A stretch of 64,000 nt of DNA from Epiperipatus broadwayi (GCA_028023455.1 JAQFVV010006642.1:124001-188000), one strand, 5' to 3'. Counted from the first letter of the stretch, positions 24,130-36,582 are shown. Translations and numbers: made by a program. Notes: generated from the letters alone by a model not told the origin.

Positions 24130-24310
24130 TGCAGTTTGCAGTTGATAGAGAGTCCTACTTGGGTCCGACTTCAGACCAAAGGTTCCAGGATCAATTCTAG
24201 CATTGGCAGCTCTGGCGCTTAAGCTTCCCATGAACTCCCCAGCAATAAAGCTATATACCCCTTCCCCCAACTTACAATCATGCAATAGACTCATTATCTT
24301 TAATGACAAT
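24130..24310 (+). repeat. tRNA-derived SINE-like fragment
   Basis: The sequence 'gttgatagagagtcc...tccgacttcagacc' followed by 'aaggttccaggatcaattctagc' resembles the D, anticodon and T arms of a tRNA (anticodon position TCA, possibly from a Trp-type CCA). The T arm keeps the ggatcaattctag shape of a B box. Stems are damaged, so it is not a functional tRNA. The following GC-richer 100 bp may be the SINE body. Confidence 0.35.
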
Positions 24311-24572
24311 TTGATGGCATATCATTCATATTTCTAAATTTCACAACTATTTTATTTATAAAATAGTCCTGCTGTTATATTTATTTATATGCTTTAATGA
24401 TATAAATATTATTATTAGACATATTATCATATGCTCTCGTAATACATTTGCTTATACTTTATTACTATTATGTAAAAATGTGTACAGTCTGGTAAGGGGA
24501 GATGTATATAAAAATAAGTGTAATTATTTAATGTTATAATTAATCAATCAATAAAATGAAATATTTTTGTAT

Positions 24573-25115
24573 AATCATCATCATCATCAACCATTATTAA
24601 TCCACTGCAGGATGAAGGTCTCCCCAAGTTGAATCCATTTTCTTCCATCTTTAGCTTCTCTTCTCCGCATTACCCATGCACACTTTCTTATTTCATCCAT
24701 CCATCTAACATGTGGTCTCTTTCTGGGTCTTTTACAATCTCTTGGAATCCAGTTTAAGGTTTTAAATGTTCATCTATTATCATCTCTTTTAGCAATATAT
24801 ACAGCCCAACTCCAATTCAATCTTTTAATTTTTTCAATGAGGTCAGTAACACCTGTTTGTTCTCTTACCCATACATTGCGCTTTTGATCTCTTCTTGTTA
24901 CTCCAAACATGCATCTCTCCATACTTCTTTGAGTGGTCTGGAGTCTCTGTATTGTTCTTCTATTAAGTGTCGAAGTCTCAGATCTGTAAGTAAGAACTGA
25001 TAAAACCCATTTGTTAAAAACCTTCCTTTCCAAACACATAGGCATATTTTCTTTTAAGTATCAAGTTATTCCTACCAAAAGCACTCCAACCAAGTTTAAT
25101 TCTATGATTAATAAC
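24573..25115 (-). mobile_element. 5'-truncated RTE LINE copy
   Basis: This starts with the same (ATC)n tail and 'aaccattattaatccactgc' segment as the other RTE copies and ends abruptly near 'tttaattctatgattaat'. The minus frame 24,770-25,045 encodes the RTE C-terminal part, including LERKVFNKWVLSVLTY and RRTIQRLQTTQRSMER. It aligns with 62,560-62,750. The 5' truncation is typical of LINE insertion. Confidence 0.75.
24770..25045 (-). pseudogene. RTE polymerase C-terminal fragment
   Basis: A 91-codon open stretch encoding the thumb/C-terminal region of the RTE protein, from the K-V-F-N-K segment to KRLNWSWAVYIAKRDD. It has neither the catalytic palm nor an endonuclease, so it is a dead fragment. 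Its frame is better preserved than in the 3.3-6.2 kb copy. Confidence 0.65.
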
Positions 25116-25434
25116 ACAGATATATAAAATACTTGTTTGAGTATCAGTACATTTGTGATGTTACTACAGAAATTCGCTTAATAGTTTTTCTACAGAGCCT
25201 ATACTATTATAAATTATTATATTCTGAACTATTATGAATGCTATCATTTTTCTGAACTTGTCGCTAGCTTCACAAAGCTATTGTATATATGTAATAACAC
25301 CTTTCCAGGTGATTACAGATAAAGAGAAGCTGCACCACATCTTCAAGTTTATTGATTAGATCACAAGATTACTCAATAATTTACAAAAAATAAAAAAAAC
25401 TGTGGGTAATATATATCTGTTACAATTCTCTAAT

Positions 25435-25760
25435 ATTCAGGGTGGCATTTGAGCGTTCCATCACCAGATTTTCAATTGGATGGACGGTTGAAGAGTTGGA
25501 GTGTGGAATGGATTGAAGCTTGTCCATTCAAGTATGAAGATTGGCTATCTTAATATATCTGAGCACTTATTGCATACATGTGTAGAGATAATAATCTGGA
25601 CCAACTGATGATCACTGGTTTAGCATGAAATACACTTATTGGTGATTATTTATCTTTTCGACATATATGTGTTCAAGTGTATAGTTGTTATTAGATAGAG
25701 TTGAGAGTGGTGGGTCCTATGAACATCTGTGGTCATATACTCTATATATTAAATATTCAT
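25435..25760 (-). repeat. family C repeat fragment
   Basis: This matches the repeat cluster at 34.6-36.6 kb in its reverse orientation. Shared landmarks are 'cagattttcaattggatgga', 'gaccaactgatgat', 'gcatgaaatac' and 'tatatgtgtt'. It is a single diverged copy immediately downstream of the DUF229 gene's 3' end, in the same orientation as 35.9-36.6 kb. Confidence 0.65.
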
Positions 25761-25911
25761 TTGTGTAATATTTACTTTCAGTTTTATAGTATTACTAATC
25801 GTAATAACAATATTATGATGATAGTTTTCACAATTACTACACAACCACTATCAAAAAAAATTTTAAATCTTTTTAAAAAAGGAAATTTTAAAAATATTTC
25901 TTAAAATTTAG

Positions 25912-25917
25912 TTTAAT
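25912..25917 (-). promoter_or_regulatory. candidate polyadenylation signal of the DUF229 gene
   Basis: On the minus strand this reads ATTAAA, the common variant signal, about 50 bp beyond the stop codon. In such AT-rich DNA this hexamer is frequent, so support is weak. Confidence 0.3.
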
Positions 25918-25965
25918 TTAGAATATTTTATATATATATATAAAACTATTTACAATTTTAAAAAA

Positions 25966-27936
25966 TCAGATATTGTAACAAATGCAAAATTTTTTCATTG
26001 CATAGTCGTGAATGCAATGTGATTGATTTCCATATTCATTAATTCTACTTATATCTCCCGTTATGTGTAACGAAAACGGGTGCTCAATGATTCTTACAGT
26101 TCCTTCAAACTCAGCTTTGTTCTCCATTGTGGTTATAGTTACAGTAACATCTCTAATAGCATGAACACCTTTATTATGATACATGACCTTCTCATTTTCT
26201 CCTACGATTAAGTGTCTGTATTTAAGAAACTTGACATTTGCCAAACTGAACGAAGCATCCAGAATTTCATTCAGAGTTACTCGTTTGCAAATATCTCTGT
26301 AATCAGCTGTTAGTTTATTGATTTCATTGATGATTATGGCAGCTGCCATTTTTACGGCCAAGTGATTAGTCTGGATACGATGAGTTTCTTGACACGTGCA
26401 CCAGTGGGGTAAAATAGTCGCATCCTCACAGGTCCGTTCTTCAGGGATATCATTAAATAAGCTTATCCCTCGATCTTTTATTGGAGTTCTTCTCTTTTTT
26501 CTTTTACCTGTAAACTGTAATAAATCTTTTAAAGTTGCATACACATCAAAAGGTGTTGTTAATTTATAAGAGTTTTTCATAACAGTTTTTACTATTTCAG
26601 GATATTTTCTTTTAAACCAATTAGGAAACACTATATGAAAAAGTGGAAGTCTCTCCTCTAATCTGCCAATGTAAGAGCTTCGAAATTTTCCAAAACGAAT
26701 ACCATGATCGCTCATAAAAATTAAAATAGTTTTTCTCAAAAGTCTTTCATCTTGAATTTTTGTTAAAAAGTTGTGGTACAGATCGTCGGCGAATTTTAGG
26801 TGGTCTATGACTGCATGGGTCAGGCTGCTCATATAAAAAAAGCCAAAATAAGGTTGGTTTTTATAGGTTTTTAAGAAATTGTAAGCATAATCCAGAATAA
26901 CTTCGGAATTGAATCTGTTTCCCAGACAAGCATTTTCATCCTTTGAATATAAACGTGAATTAGCATAAGCAACGTAGAAGGGTCTAAGATAGAAATCTGC
27001 AGGAGGGTAAAAAAATCCAGATTTTTCATAATTAAACAGAGAAACTTCCGGGTCATCTTCTGCAAAAGCTGTGATGTAACCTTTAGAGGCAAATTCTTTC
27101 CAAATAAATGTAAAGTTATCAAAAGGTTGTTTATCCGACCATTTGAATTCCCACACATATTTTCCTAATAACATCGGCAATAAGTTGTGAAAAGTATGGT
27201 CTCCTACTTTGTTGTAACCTCGTAATTCGATTGCTTTCATTTCATTTAAAAGGAAATCTCGACTTTTGGGACAAAATCGAATAAAGTTAAGTCGTGACAC
27301 GGAGTCTGTTCCTATAATTGCAATGCTGATATCGTCCGTCTTATCTATTCGTTTTGCTCTAATTGATTCACATCTTCGTTCTGCTTTGATATTCTTTTGT
27401 ATAAAAGGAAAAAAGTCTTGATGAATCATTTTTCCTTCGTAGAAGCATTCTATCTTCACGAATTCATCTTCAACTTCAATTTTATCCGTAAACATCTTCT
27501 GCTGACCAAATATATACTCATTATCAGATAAGCCATTATTGTGCCTATAAATGGGAATGTAAAGACAATATTCTAACTGCCCTCCAAAGAAAGGTAATAC
27601 TTTATTGTTTATTTTTAAAGTATACTCGTTATCTACATCTACAAGAGATGGCTGATCCGAGCACTCTAACTTTGTCAAAGGATCCAGCAAATCAATAATG
27701 AATTTATCATAAGGATCAAAGTCTTGTATTCTGCAACCAGAAGTAGAGATAGCAGAACCTCTGCCAGCTATGTTTCCTATCTCGTCAAAAGTTAAATTTA
27801 TAGGAGGGTCATCTGGTTCTATGGAGGCCCATCGGTTGACATGAAAGTTATAATAGAAAATCGAAAAGATCGAGAATAATGTAATAACGCCTAACATAAG
27901 CATAATAATTGATATGAATCCTTTTGCGGTTCCCAT
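25966..27936 (-). CDS. DUF229 family membrane protein (alkaline phosphatase/sulfatase superfamily)
   Basis: A 656-residue frame, uninterrupted. Residues 7-30 form a hydrophobic helix after a short N-terminus, so it is probably a type II membrane or secretory-pathway protein with its domain in the lumen or outside. The DUF229 core follows: IAIIGTDSVSR at 205-215 (metal-binding Asp211), GDHTFHNLLPMLLG at 245-258 (likely catalytic Thr248), FAEDDPEVSLFNY at 291-303, LTHAVIDHL at 372-380, MSDHGIRFG at 408-416 (Asp410, His411) and LPHWCTC at 509-515. Possible N-glycosylation sites are N47, N274 and N637. Length suits the family. The fold is that of sulfatases, but the substrate of DUF229 proteins is unknown to me. 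No lesion is seen. A splice acceptor just upstream argues for a normal gene, although the single coding exon could also reflect an old retrocopy. Confidence 0.88.
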   Translation of the reverse strand: MGTAKGFISIIMLMLGVITLFSIFSIFYYNFHVNRWASIEPDDPPINLTFDEIGNIAGRGSAISTSGCRIQDFDPYDKFIIDLLDPLTKLECSDQPSLVDVDNEYTLKINNKVLPFFGGQLEYCLYIPIYRHNNGLSDNEYIFGQQKMFTDKIEVEDEFVKIECFYEGKMIHQDFFPFIQKNIKAERRCESIRAKRIDKTDDISIAIIGTDSVSRLNFIRFCPKSRDFLLNEMKAIELRGYNKVGDHTFHNLLPMLLGKYVWEFKWSDKQPFDNFTFIWKEFASKGYITAFAEDDPEVSLFNYEKSGFFYPPADFYLRPFYVAYANSRLYSKDENACLGNRFNSEVILDYAYNFLKTYKNQPYFGFFYMSSLTHAVIDHLKFADDLYHNFLTKIQDERLLRKTILIFMSDHGIRFGKFRSSYIGRLEERLPLFHIVFPNWFKRKYPEIVKTVMKNSYKLTTPFDVYATLKDLLQFTGKRKKRRTPIKDRGISLFNDIPEERTCEDATILPHWCTCQETHRIQTNHLAVKMAAAIIINEINKLTADYRDICKRVTLNEILDASFSLANVKFLKYRHLIVGENEKVMYHNKGVHAIRDVTVTITTMENKAEFEGTVRIIEHPFSLHITGDISRINEYGNQSHCIHDYAMKKFCICYNI

Positions 27937-27942
27937 TGCATT

Positions 27943-27960
27943 CTGAAAGAAAAAAAAATT
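27943..27960 (-). promoter_or_regulatory. 3' splice acceptor in the 5' UTR of the DUF229 gene
   Basis: On the minus strand a run of T and C (TTTTTTTTTCTTTCAG) ends at 27,943, seven bases before the ATG at 27,936. This is a strong acceptor. It implies a 5' non-coding exon further upstream (above 27,960), or a trans-spliced leader if the organism uses one. An ATG at 27,941 is out of frame with the main start. Confidence 0.6.
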
Positions 27961-28975
27961 ATAATAAATAATAGGTTAGTTAGATTTATTGTTTATATTA
28001 TTTTTAATTTATTGCTACTCTAATAAACGAGCATGCCTTTATTGTGTCAAAGAATTTTATTTTTGAAAGATATTAAACCGAAATATAATATTAATACAAA
28101 ATGTTTTCGCTGTTTCCTTTTCAATATTTAATAAAGGCGGTGTTTATTCCATGCATCTTTATCCGTTTCTATGAGCATTCAGAAATTTCCCATCTTATAA
28201 ATGCTCTAGATTAAAAATTTTAAACTACCGTAATAACATTTTGTTTTAATACAATGCTACATGTAAAAGTTTATGATTACTTTTCCTATATTCTAACCAA
28301 ATAAAGAGAGGAGGGAGGATACTTATATTAATATGAAAGCTAACAATATATACGGTTATGAAGGTATGAGAGACATCTAATATTATGAAAACTAATAATA
28401 CATTCGGCCAAGCTCAGTGGACGGTTAGTTACCTTTTACTTTTTATTACAGAGACACGCATTAAAATAAAAGGAAATCTCTAAGCATTAATAAGTGCATT
28501 ACTCATAAAGTAAATAAATAAATTAGGAAGAGGGAAAACTTCACTCATTCCTATGCAACACTTTTAAAACATACATTTCCCTCCATCAAAATACATTCTC
28601 TGAGCAATAAATATTTTACACTTAAAGTAACATCTAATAGAATTTTTATGTCTTCTCTTTAATATCCTATGTAGCAAATATTTATCACCAAATAATTATT
28701 CATTGTCACGATCTAATCTACTCTACTCTTGTAGAATGAAATGCAATGGACCTTTTATAATGGTACAGTAAACAATAATGAATTTCTGATGCCACCACCA
28801 TAATTATAATACAGACAAATGGATTAATAATTAATGAAATAATAAATAATGATCTCAGGGTTCTTCTGTTAATTTTGGAAACTATACTGTTGCATTGTGT
28901 TGCTAAATAAATGACTGGCATCCTAGTAGACTATAGGAAATATACACTTCTCTTATAAATTAATATATTCTAATA
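27961..28975. other. AT-rich DNA upstream of the DUF229 gene
   Basis: This probably contains the 5' UTR intron and promoter of the DUF229 gene, but I could not place the first exon or a TATA box with any confidence. No other gene was seen. Confidence 0.35.
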
Positions 28976-29021
28976 TATAATAATAATAATAATAATGATG
29001 ATGATGATGATGATGATGATG

Positions 29022-29086
<65 letters not shown>

Positions 29087-29087
29087 T
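28976..29087. repeat. (TAA)n-(GAT)n-(AAT)n microsatellite
   Basis: An imperfect trinucleotide array: TAA units, then about nine GAT units, then a long AAT array. Confidence 0.95.
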
Positions 29088-32000
29088 ATATAAAGATGTG
29101 TTTTACATAAAACAAAATATATAAAATTTAGAAAAATCATAGTCTTTTACCCAGGATGTCACTCCAAATAATAAAAAGAAAGAGTAAATATTTCTACTAC
29201 TCACCAACAATACAATTAATATAATTAGGTTTAATTATTGTACTTTTTATTGATAAGATGAGACCAATGCCAGTATAATTAACAGAACTGTGCAGCATAG
29301 ATACATCTTCATAAATATAGCACAGAAAAGTAATGACCTTTCATCAATATTGTTAAAACATTCAAAGAAGACCGTGTCCTACATTTGAACCATCTAACCC
29401 AAAAATAGTGTGCATAGAGAAAAACGACAGAAAACGAAAAATTAAAGAGGCATATTTCATTACTGGTAATAAAAACTCCATCAACAGATGTGACACCTGC
29501 TTTGATATCTCCAAAAGCTGGGCTACGTAAAGAATTTGCATGTATTTTGCATATTGTCATTAACACTCTTTTCTGCACTATTTATTATTATTGCTATGAA
29601 TATGAGGCAACTCGCCTCGAAAGTGCTAAGCTGCTGATTATTGTATAGTCTTATAATTTGTTATCATTATAGCTTCTCTCTCCAGCGATTCATTCGCTCC
29701 TAATTTTATTTTATTAAGATAAATAAAATAATGTACATTCTGAAAAATGGATTAAGTAATCCCAAGCAAGATTAAATAAATATTCATTACTTTTAATTAC
29801 AATCCCAGCTTTGGTATTGAAACATTTAAGGAATTTTTTTATTTTTCAACATTGAGATTTTGGATCTGCATGGGAATTGATTATCTGATTCTCCAAGATT
29901 TCTGTTATAATTAGGAATTCAGAACACAAGACATCAAATATAGAAAAACAAAACTAGATTTAAATAACAACAAATATATTTATTAACATATTAGATACAA
30001 CACAAATTTATTTATAATATCAAGGTGAGAGTTATTTGCCAAACATAGACACTGTTAATTTTTTTTTTTAGTAGGATGTCATAAACAGATAATATGGACT
30101 CAAAACTAACAATAACAAACTATCTGCTACAGTTTTTTTTTTAAAAAAAATTGGAATAAGTTATTAAGAATACATTCAGTTAAGGTAAATTGTTTCAATA
30201 TTTAGATAATTTATTTTCAATCTGTTCTAACTAAATCATCCCATTAGATAAGCTTTTAATAAAACATAGCTTAAACTATAAGTTAAGCAATACAATCCCT
30301 GGAACACATCCTTTTGTTAGGTAACTCATAATACCTTTATTAATAATATTTAAACACACTAAAGATTAAAATAATTTTAAACTGAAGTATTTTATGACTG
30401 AGTTCAAACTAGTAAACCCATATGATAATGACAATTATCATATCATGACAAATAAGATAGATATTGTCTAGCACTATTTTTTAATAATAATAAAAAAACA
30501 CATGGGAACATTAATCAGAAGCTATGTACATGCATTTTATATATTTCATTTTATGTTTACATAATAAAGAAATTCTATCCATGAATTATTCTCAGATGGT
30601 GACAAAATGACATTGTGTATGTGTATTTTCTATTAGATTATGCACTAAAGAATAAGCATTTAAAAATTACTAATACATTGTTGGTTTACTTGTGAAATAC
30701 TGGCAAGGCACAGCAGCACAATACAGATATTGTTTCATTTAACAAAAGCACTACAAATAACAAAGTGACCTTTGAAGAACTAAATATTTCAACATCTACC
30801 CTATCATTGCCATATCATTCTTAAAAATACAAATCACTTCATCTTCCATGGTGGAAAATAATTAACAACACCATGAGATATATATTAATAAAGACAGGCT
30901 CCTCAAAATAAACAACATTGTGGATTCTAATATCTTTATCTTAGGCAAAGAATACATGTATGGTCAAGGTCTCAGCATGTAGGGAAAATGGAATACACAC
31001 CATAAAATGATTCTCTCATGGAACCTAACTACCTTAGTAACATATGAAAGTAATCTTAGATTATAAACACTACCCTCTCATGGAATACAAAATGTGAACA
31101 ATGGGGAGAATGCATTTCATTCCACAATGCACAATAACTGAAGCAACATTTAATAAAGTCTAATGCTCAGTAGCATAAATCCTAAGCAAAACAATGGCAA
31201 AATAACAAAATTATCACTTATAAACTAGATAAATTAATATTCACACTAAAATTACATACATTAAGCAATTTCTGAAACCACCAAGTTTACTGTCAGTCAA
31301 ATAAATGTAAAATATTTTTAAAATAGCACAATTAAAATTCTGCACTGAATAAGGAATACAAACACATGCAATGAACAGAATAAAAATTTATAAAGATAAA
31401 GTGGACATAATAGTAAAGTAAATATTAATAAATATGACTAATAAATGCTTAGTTATATTAAAATGTAATCATAAAATTATTACATCATAATAATTATGAA
31501 ATTATAAATAATTTCTGAAAAACATACATCTGCTGTTTACCTATAAATAAATACAACTCATGAACACTATAAAAATGTAAGAGACAAATATCTTTACTTT
31601 GTCCAAAAGGCATTATAAAATTTACCTTAAACCAATGAATATAAAATATATAAATTTTATTTCATGTTGTAGGAATATCTTCACACATTCTGTTATAAAC
31701 CAATTAAAGAATAATAAATAAATAAAAAGACCTTGACATATGAAATATTAAAAAATAAAATTATTATTATTATTTTTATTACAAAGCACTCTAGTTATTT
31801 AGCAAAATTCCTTCCATAGTGAGCAGTTTGTCAAGGGCATGATGTCCTTTCTCAGTGAATTATCTATAAAATAAAGCATCTCTATTTATCATATATATTT
31901 TCTTTCATAAGAGAGTGGGAACAAACAAGACTTTCTACAATAAGCAATAAATAACAAAAACATTTAACAAAAGTTCTCTTTACAAATAAGCAAAAGTATG

Positions 32001-33602
32001 GATGCATTCTAAAAAAACTGGTTAAATATAAGCTAGCTTGATTGAGAATCTTCATTTAATAACACAATATTAACTAAAAAAGTGTCTTTAAATTTTGTCA
32101 GTGCGGTTCCATTGGAAATAAATCATTCTTTTCTTTTTTTCCTTAAAACATATAATAGTAATAATAAAAAGAAATCTTAACTTTTTAAAATTCACTTAAG
32201 AGACATCATTTTAGCATTTTTTTAAAAAAAATTACTATTAAATTTAAAAGTTCACAATTCAATATAATGCATTTACATAATGTCTATTACTCTTATACAT
32301 TTAGGCTATATTTGCCTCAATAGAGTTTTCCACTCATTCTTTGGTTTAATTTTATTCTAAATATGTTTTTCTTTAGCAAAATACTGAGAAAACAAAGTGT
32401 ATTAAAAGTTCTTCTCCTGTGTCAACAATAAAAGGTTATTTATTACTCTTAAATTGTTACATTGAGAAAATATTTCAAATATCTATTAAAATTAATGTAA
32501 GTTAAGCATTTTAACACTAATAATTGGTAATAACAGTTAATATAACCATTTATCTTCAAAATGAAAATTTTTAAGTCTTTTTTTTAAACTTTAATCTCTT
32601 TCTCCTAAAGGCAAAATACAATAGTGAGAAGCAAAATGGTACATTGTCCAGCACGGTTTTATAAATTAATATAAAAGATATCATCTGGTTTCTTTTATAA
32701 TTTCTTTTTAAGCATAATTGATGGAATTGAATCATTATAAACTGATTATTTTTCAAAGCATGACATTCATGGTTTAGAGAATTCAAATTAAATTTGGCAA
32801 TAAAATCGAAGATATCTTATAAACGTTGTCTTAGCACTGCATTGTAGGTTAACAAAATACAAAATTTAGTAAATTTAAATTTAGATAAAAATAATAATTA
32901 AAGAAAATTATTACTGTTATATAAAGATGAGAAGATTGCAGTGCACCAATAATTATCAATAGCAGCAGTGGTCAGTCAGAAGATGAAGTCCATCAGAAAA
33001 AGCAATAGCAATCACTGTACACTGCCAATCCTCATATTCTACCTCTATTGACAGACATCATTAATTAATACATGCCTATGAAAATAATGACATCTATATT
33101 AGAAAATGTAAGTTAAAGTGCAGTGCAGAACTAATTAGTAAAAATGGTACTTTGGGGTTAGAGCTGTAAAGTAGGGGAGATAGGAGACCTTTTCAAAACC
33201 ACAACAAATGTCTAATCTTATGACTATCAAAGTGAAACCAAATTATCCTTACAATATGGGGCAAAATGTGTTTTTCCTTATAAGCATGATCTTTTTATTT
33301 TTGTAATGTTTTGATATTTTCAATAAAAATTAATAATTAATATCTATTTTCTTTTTTTTTTGTACTTTTTGTTTAATTTTTTTATTTAAAAAATGATGTT
33401 TATTAGCACTAACATGAAAATCCCAGCACATTTATAATGTGGCATCTATTTGGAGGGAAATTTTGTTTGCAGTTCTCCATTTTGTGTGGTTATACTACAT
33501 GTACAAAAAATGTCTAGCATGTAAATTTCTGTTCAATATTAGAGGGTAAGTATCATAGAAATGTAGTTGCTTAAAAATCAAATTCATTTAATGTTTCTTT
33601 GG
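29088..33602. other. AT-rich intergenic DNA, nothing recognised
   Basis: About 4.5 kb with only noise ORFs under 90 codons and many A/T runs. I found no repeat shared with the rest of the window, no RNA-like structure and no domain motif. Confidence 0.5.
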
Positions 33603-34195
33603 CACATATTTAAATTAGAAATTTTTTTCAATAATGGTGTCATCATTACTCGCATTTTAATTTTTTTACTTTTAAATGTTTTTTTAATTTTAAATGTTTT
33701 TTTAATGAAAAAGTTGTCTTATTAAAAATGGTGTATTTTGTTATAAGTTGCAATATTTTTTTGAATTTTGTTGTTAAAAGTTTAATTGTTAAAAGTTTCT
33801 AAATGTCGTACACATTTAAATTAGAGACATTTCCTAATAATGACATCATCATTACTTGAATTTTTTTTAAATTGTAAATGTTTTACTTAAAAAAATTCTT
33901 TTTTTAAAAGGTTGTCTTATTGAAAATGGTATATTTTGAATGCAATTATTTTGTTAAAAGTTGCAATATTTTTTTGAATTTCATTGTTAATAGTTTCTAA
34001 ACATCATACACATTTAAATTAGAATTTTTTTTCCAATAATGGCATCATTATTATTCGCACTTTTTTAAATTTTAAATGTCACTTTTTTTTTTAAAAAAAA
34101 AAAGTCATCTTATTAAAAATGGTATATTTTGAATGCATTTATTTTGTTGAAGGCTGCAATATTTCTTCGAATTACAAACAATATTTCTTTGAATT
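33603..34195. repeat. tandem repeat, about 200-bp unit, three copies
   Basis: Units start at about 33,603, 33,811 and 34,009, each with 'cacat(a/t)tttaaattaga'. Each continues with 'aataatg(g/a)(t/c)(g/a)tcatcattact', a T-rich block, 'gtcttatt(a/g)aaaatggt(g/a)tattttg' and 'gttgcaatatttttttgaatt'. The copies are diverged by substitutions and by poly-T length. No coding potential. Confidence 0.75.
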
Positions 34196-34628
34196 TACTC
34201 ACATTTATTTATTTTTAGAGCTGCAACATGGAGCATGCTTCAGACCTGCTGGAGCTGTTGATAATTATATCAACCTCCTGATATCATTGTAGATCTTTCC
34301 AAAATACTCATGTAGACATTCTTTTTTTTTGCTAAAAAAAGTCATGCACATGTCATTTTGCAGATCACAAGATTACAAATTTATCAGCAGATTGATATGA
34401 ATGTCAACAGGCCCATATTGCAGGTTTAATCCCAAAGTACTGTAAAAATTATGTAACTTTGTTGTACATTCTTTGATCCATGCGACCTTAACAACCAAAG
34501 TGGAAAAAAGGTTTAACTGAATTTTATTAATTAAGACATTTAATAAAATAAAATAAGATAATAAATGATATTTTTTATCTTTTTTTAAAAAAAAAATCAA
34601 CTTTTCTTTTTAAAATTTATCAAAAATT

Positions 34629-36582
34629 CTTATAACTGAAACAGAGGCTTATTATATACCTATATATGTAGTATATAGGGTATACGAGCATATGATGTAA
34701 AGCAATTTTTCAAAATAAAGATGATTATTTTGCTCAACAGTTGCTGGATATTGGTGAAAGCAGTATTATAGAGATTTAAAATACCTACCAAAAAATTACG
34801 ATTTATAATGTGGTCATATAAATTCTTTAATTCATGGGATTCTATATGATCTAAGTAAAATGGCAATTCACAAATGCACTATTATCAATGAAAATCTGTT
34901 TCTTGCATAGAAAATATATTCAAGTACTTATATTGAGAGTCGTACCAGAAAAAGAAGAATAAAAAATATGTAATAAATTATATGTTGATTTTAAGTATGA
35001 ATCTTTGTTTTTACTTGATGTGCATAAGTTATTATAAATGGTAAATGAGCACAGACTTTCACATGACCCACCACTCTCCACTCTATTTAATAACACTGAT
35101 ACATCCAAACACATATATGCTGAAAATATAAATAATCACCAATATACATATTTCATGCTAAACCAGCAATCATCAGTTGATCCAGATTATCATCTCCCAC
35201 ACATATACTATAAGTGCTCAGATAATATTAAGATAGACAATCTTCATACCTTAATGAACAGACTCCAATCTACTACACACTCCAACTCTTCAACCACCCA
35301 TCCAATTGAAAATCTGATGATGGAATGCTCAAAGGCCACCATGAAGCTGAGATTCTTGTCACACCCATGTTGACCTAAGGTCAATCTGAACCCCACATGT
35401 AAAGGACATAATCCATTTAATACATATGCAAGGATGGGCAGACATCTCTACAATGTAATAACTGAAACACCGGCTTGTAATATACCTGTGTCTATATATG
35501 TGTAATATATAGGGTATATGAGCACAGACTTTCATATGACCCACCACTATCCACTCTATTTAATAATACTGATACGCCCAAACACATATATGCCGAAAAG
35601 ATAAATAATCACCAATATCCGTATTTCATGCTAAACCAGCAATGATCAGTTGGTCCATATTATCATCTCCCACCCATATATACTATAAGTGCTCAGATAT
35701 ATATTAAGATAGACAATCTTCATACTTTAATGGACAGGCTCCAATCTACTACACACTCCAACTCTTCAACCATCCATCCAATTGAAAATCTGATGATGGA
35801 ATGCTCAAAGGCCACCCTGAAGCCGAGATTCTTGTCACACCCATGTTGACCTAAGGTCAATCTGAACCCCACATGTACAGGACATAATCCATTTAATACA
35901 TATGCAATCGACCAACTGATGATTGCTGTTTTAGCATGAAATACGTATATTGGTGATTATTTATACTTTTCAGCATATATGTGTTTGGGTGTATAAGTGT
36001 TATTAAATAGAGTGGAGAGTGGTGGGTCATGTGAAAGTCTGTGCTCATATACCCTATATATTACATATATAGGCACAGGTATATTATAAGCCCATGTTTC
36101 AGTTATTACATTGTGGAGATGTCTGCCCATCCTTGCATATGTATTAAATGGATTATGTCCTGTACATGTGGGGTTCAGATTAACCTTAAGTCAACATGGG
36201 TGTGACAAGAATATCAGATTCAGGATGGCCTTCGAGCATTCCATCATCAGATTTTCAATTGGATGGATGGTTGAAGAGTGGGAGTGTGGAGTAAATTGGA
36301 GCCTGTTTATTAAAGTACGAAGATTGTCTATCTTAATATATATCTGAGCACTTATAGTATATATGTGTGGGAGATAATAATCTGGACCAACTGATGATTG
36401 CTTGTTTAGCATGAAATACGAATACTGGTGATTATTTATCTTTTCGGCATATATGTGTTTGGGTGTATCAGTGTTATTAAATAGAATGGAGAGTGGTGGG
36501 TCGTGTGAAAGTCTGTGCTCATATACCCTATATATTACATATATAGACACAGGTATATTATAAGTCTGTGTTTCAGTTATAA
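34629..36582. repeat. family C cluster: two direct and two inverted units forming a 2-kb palindrome
   Basis: Forward units lie at about 35,044-35,520 and 35,521-35,908, and inverted units at about 35,909-36,070 (partial) and 36,070-36,582. Landmarks are 'gagcacagacttt', 'cccaccactctccactctat', 'tcaccaatat', 'caattgaaaatctgatgatg' and 'tgttgacctaaggtcaatct'. The outer left end (34,629-34,690, 'ataactgaaacagaggctta') pairs with the right end at 36,520-36,582. Between 34,690 and 35,040 lies unrelated sequence. The roughly 110-codon ORFs here (35,038-35,373 plus; 36,191-36,550 minus) are the same repeat read in each orientation and need not be protein-coding. Confidence 0.75.

Noticed and set aside
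26871-27158. 95-codon minus ORF inside the DUF229 gene in another frame
   Set aside because: Shadow of the main coding frame, which has clear family motifs.
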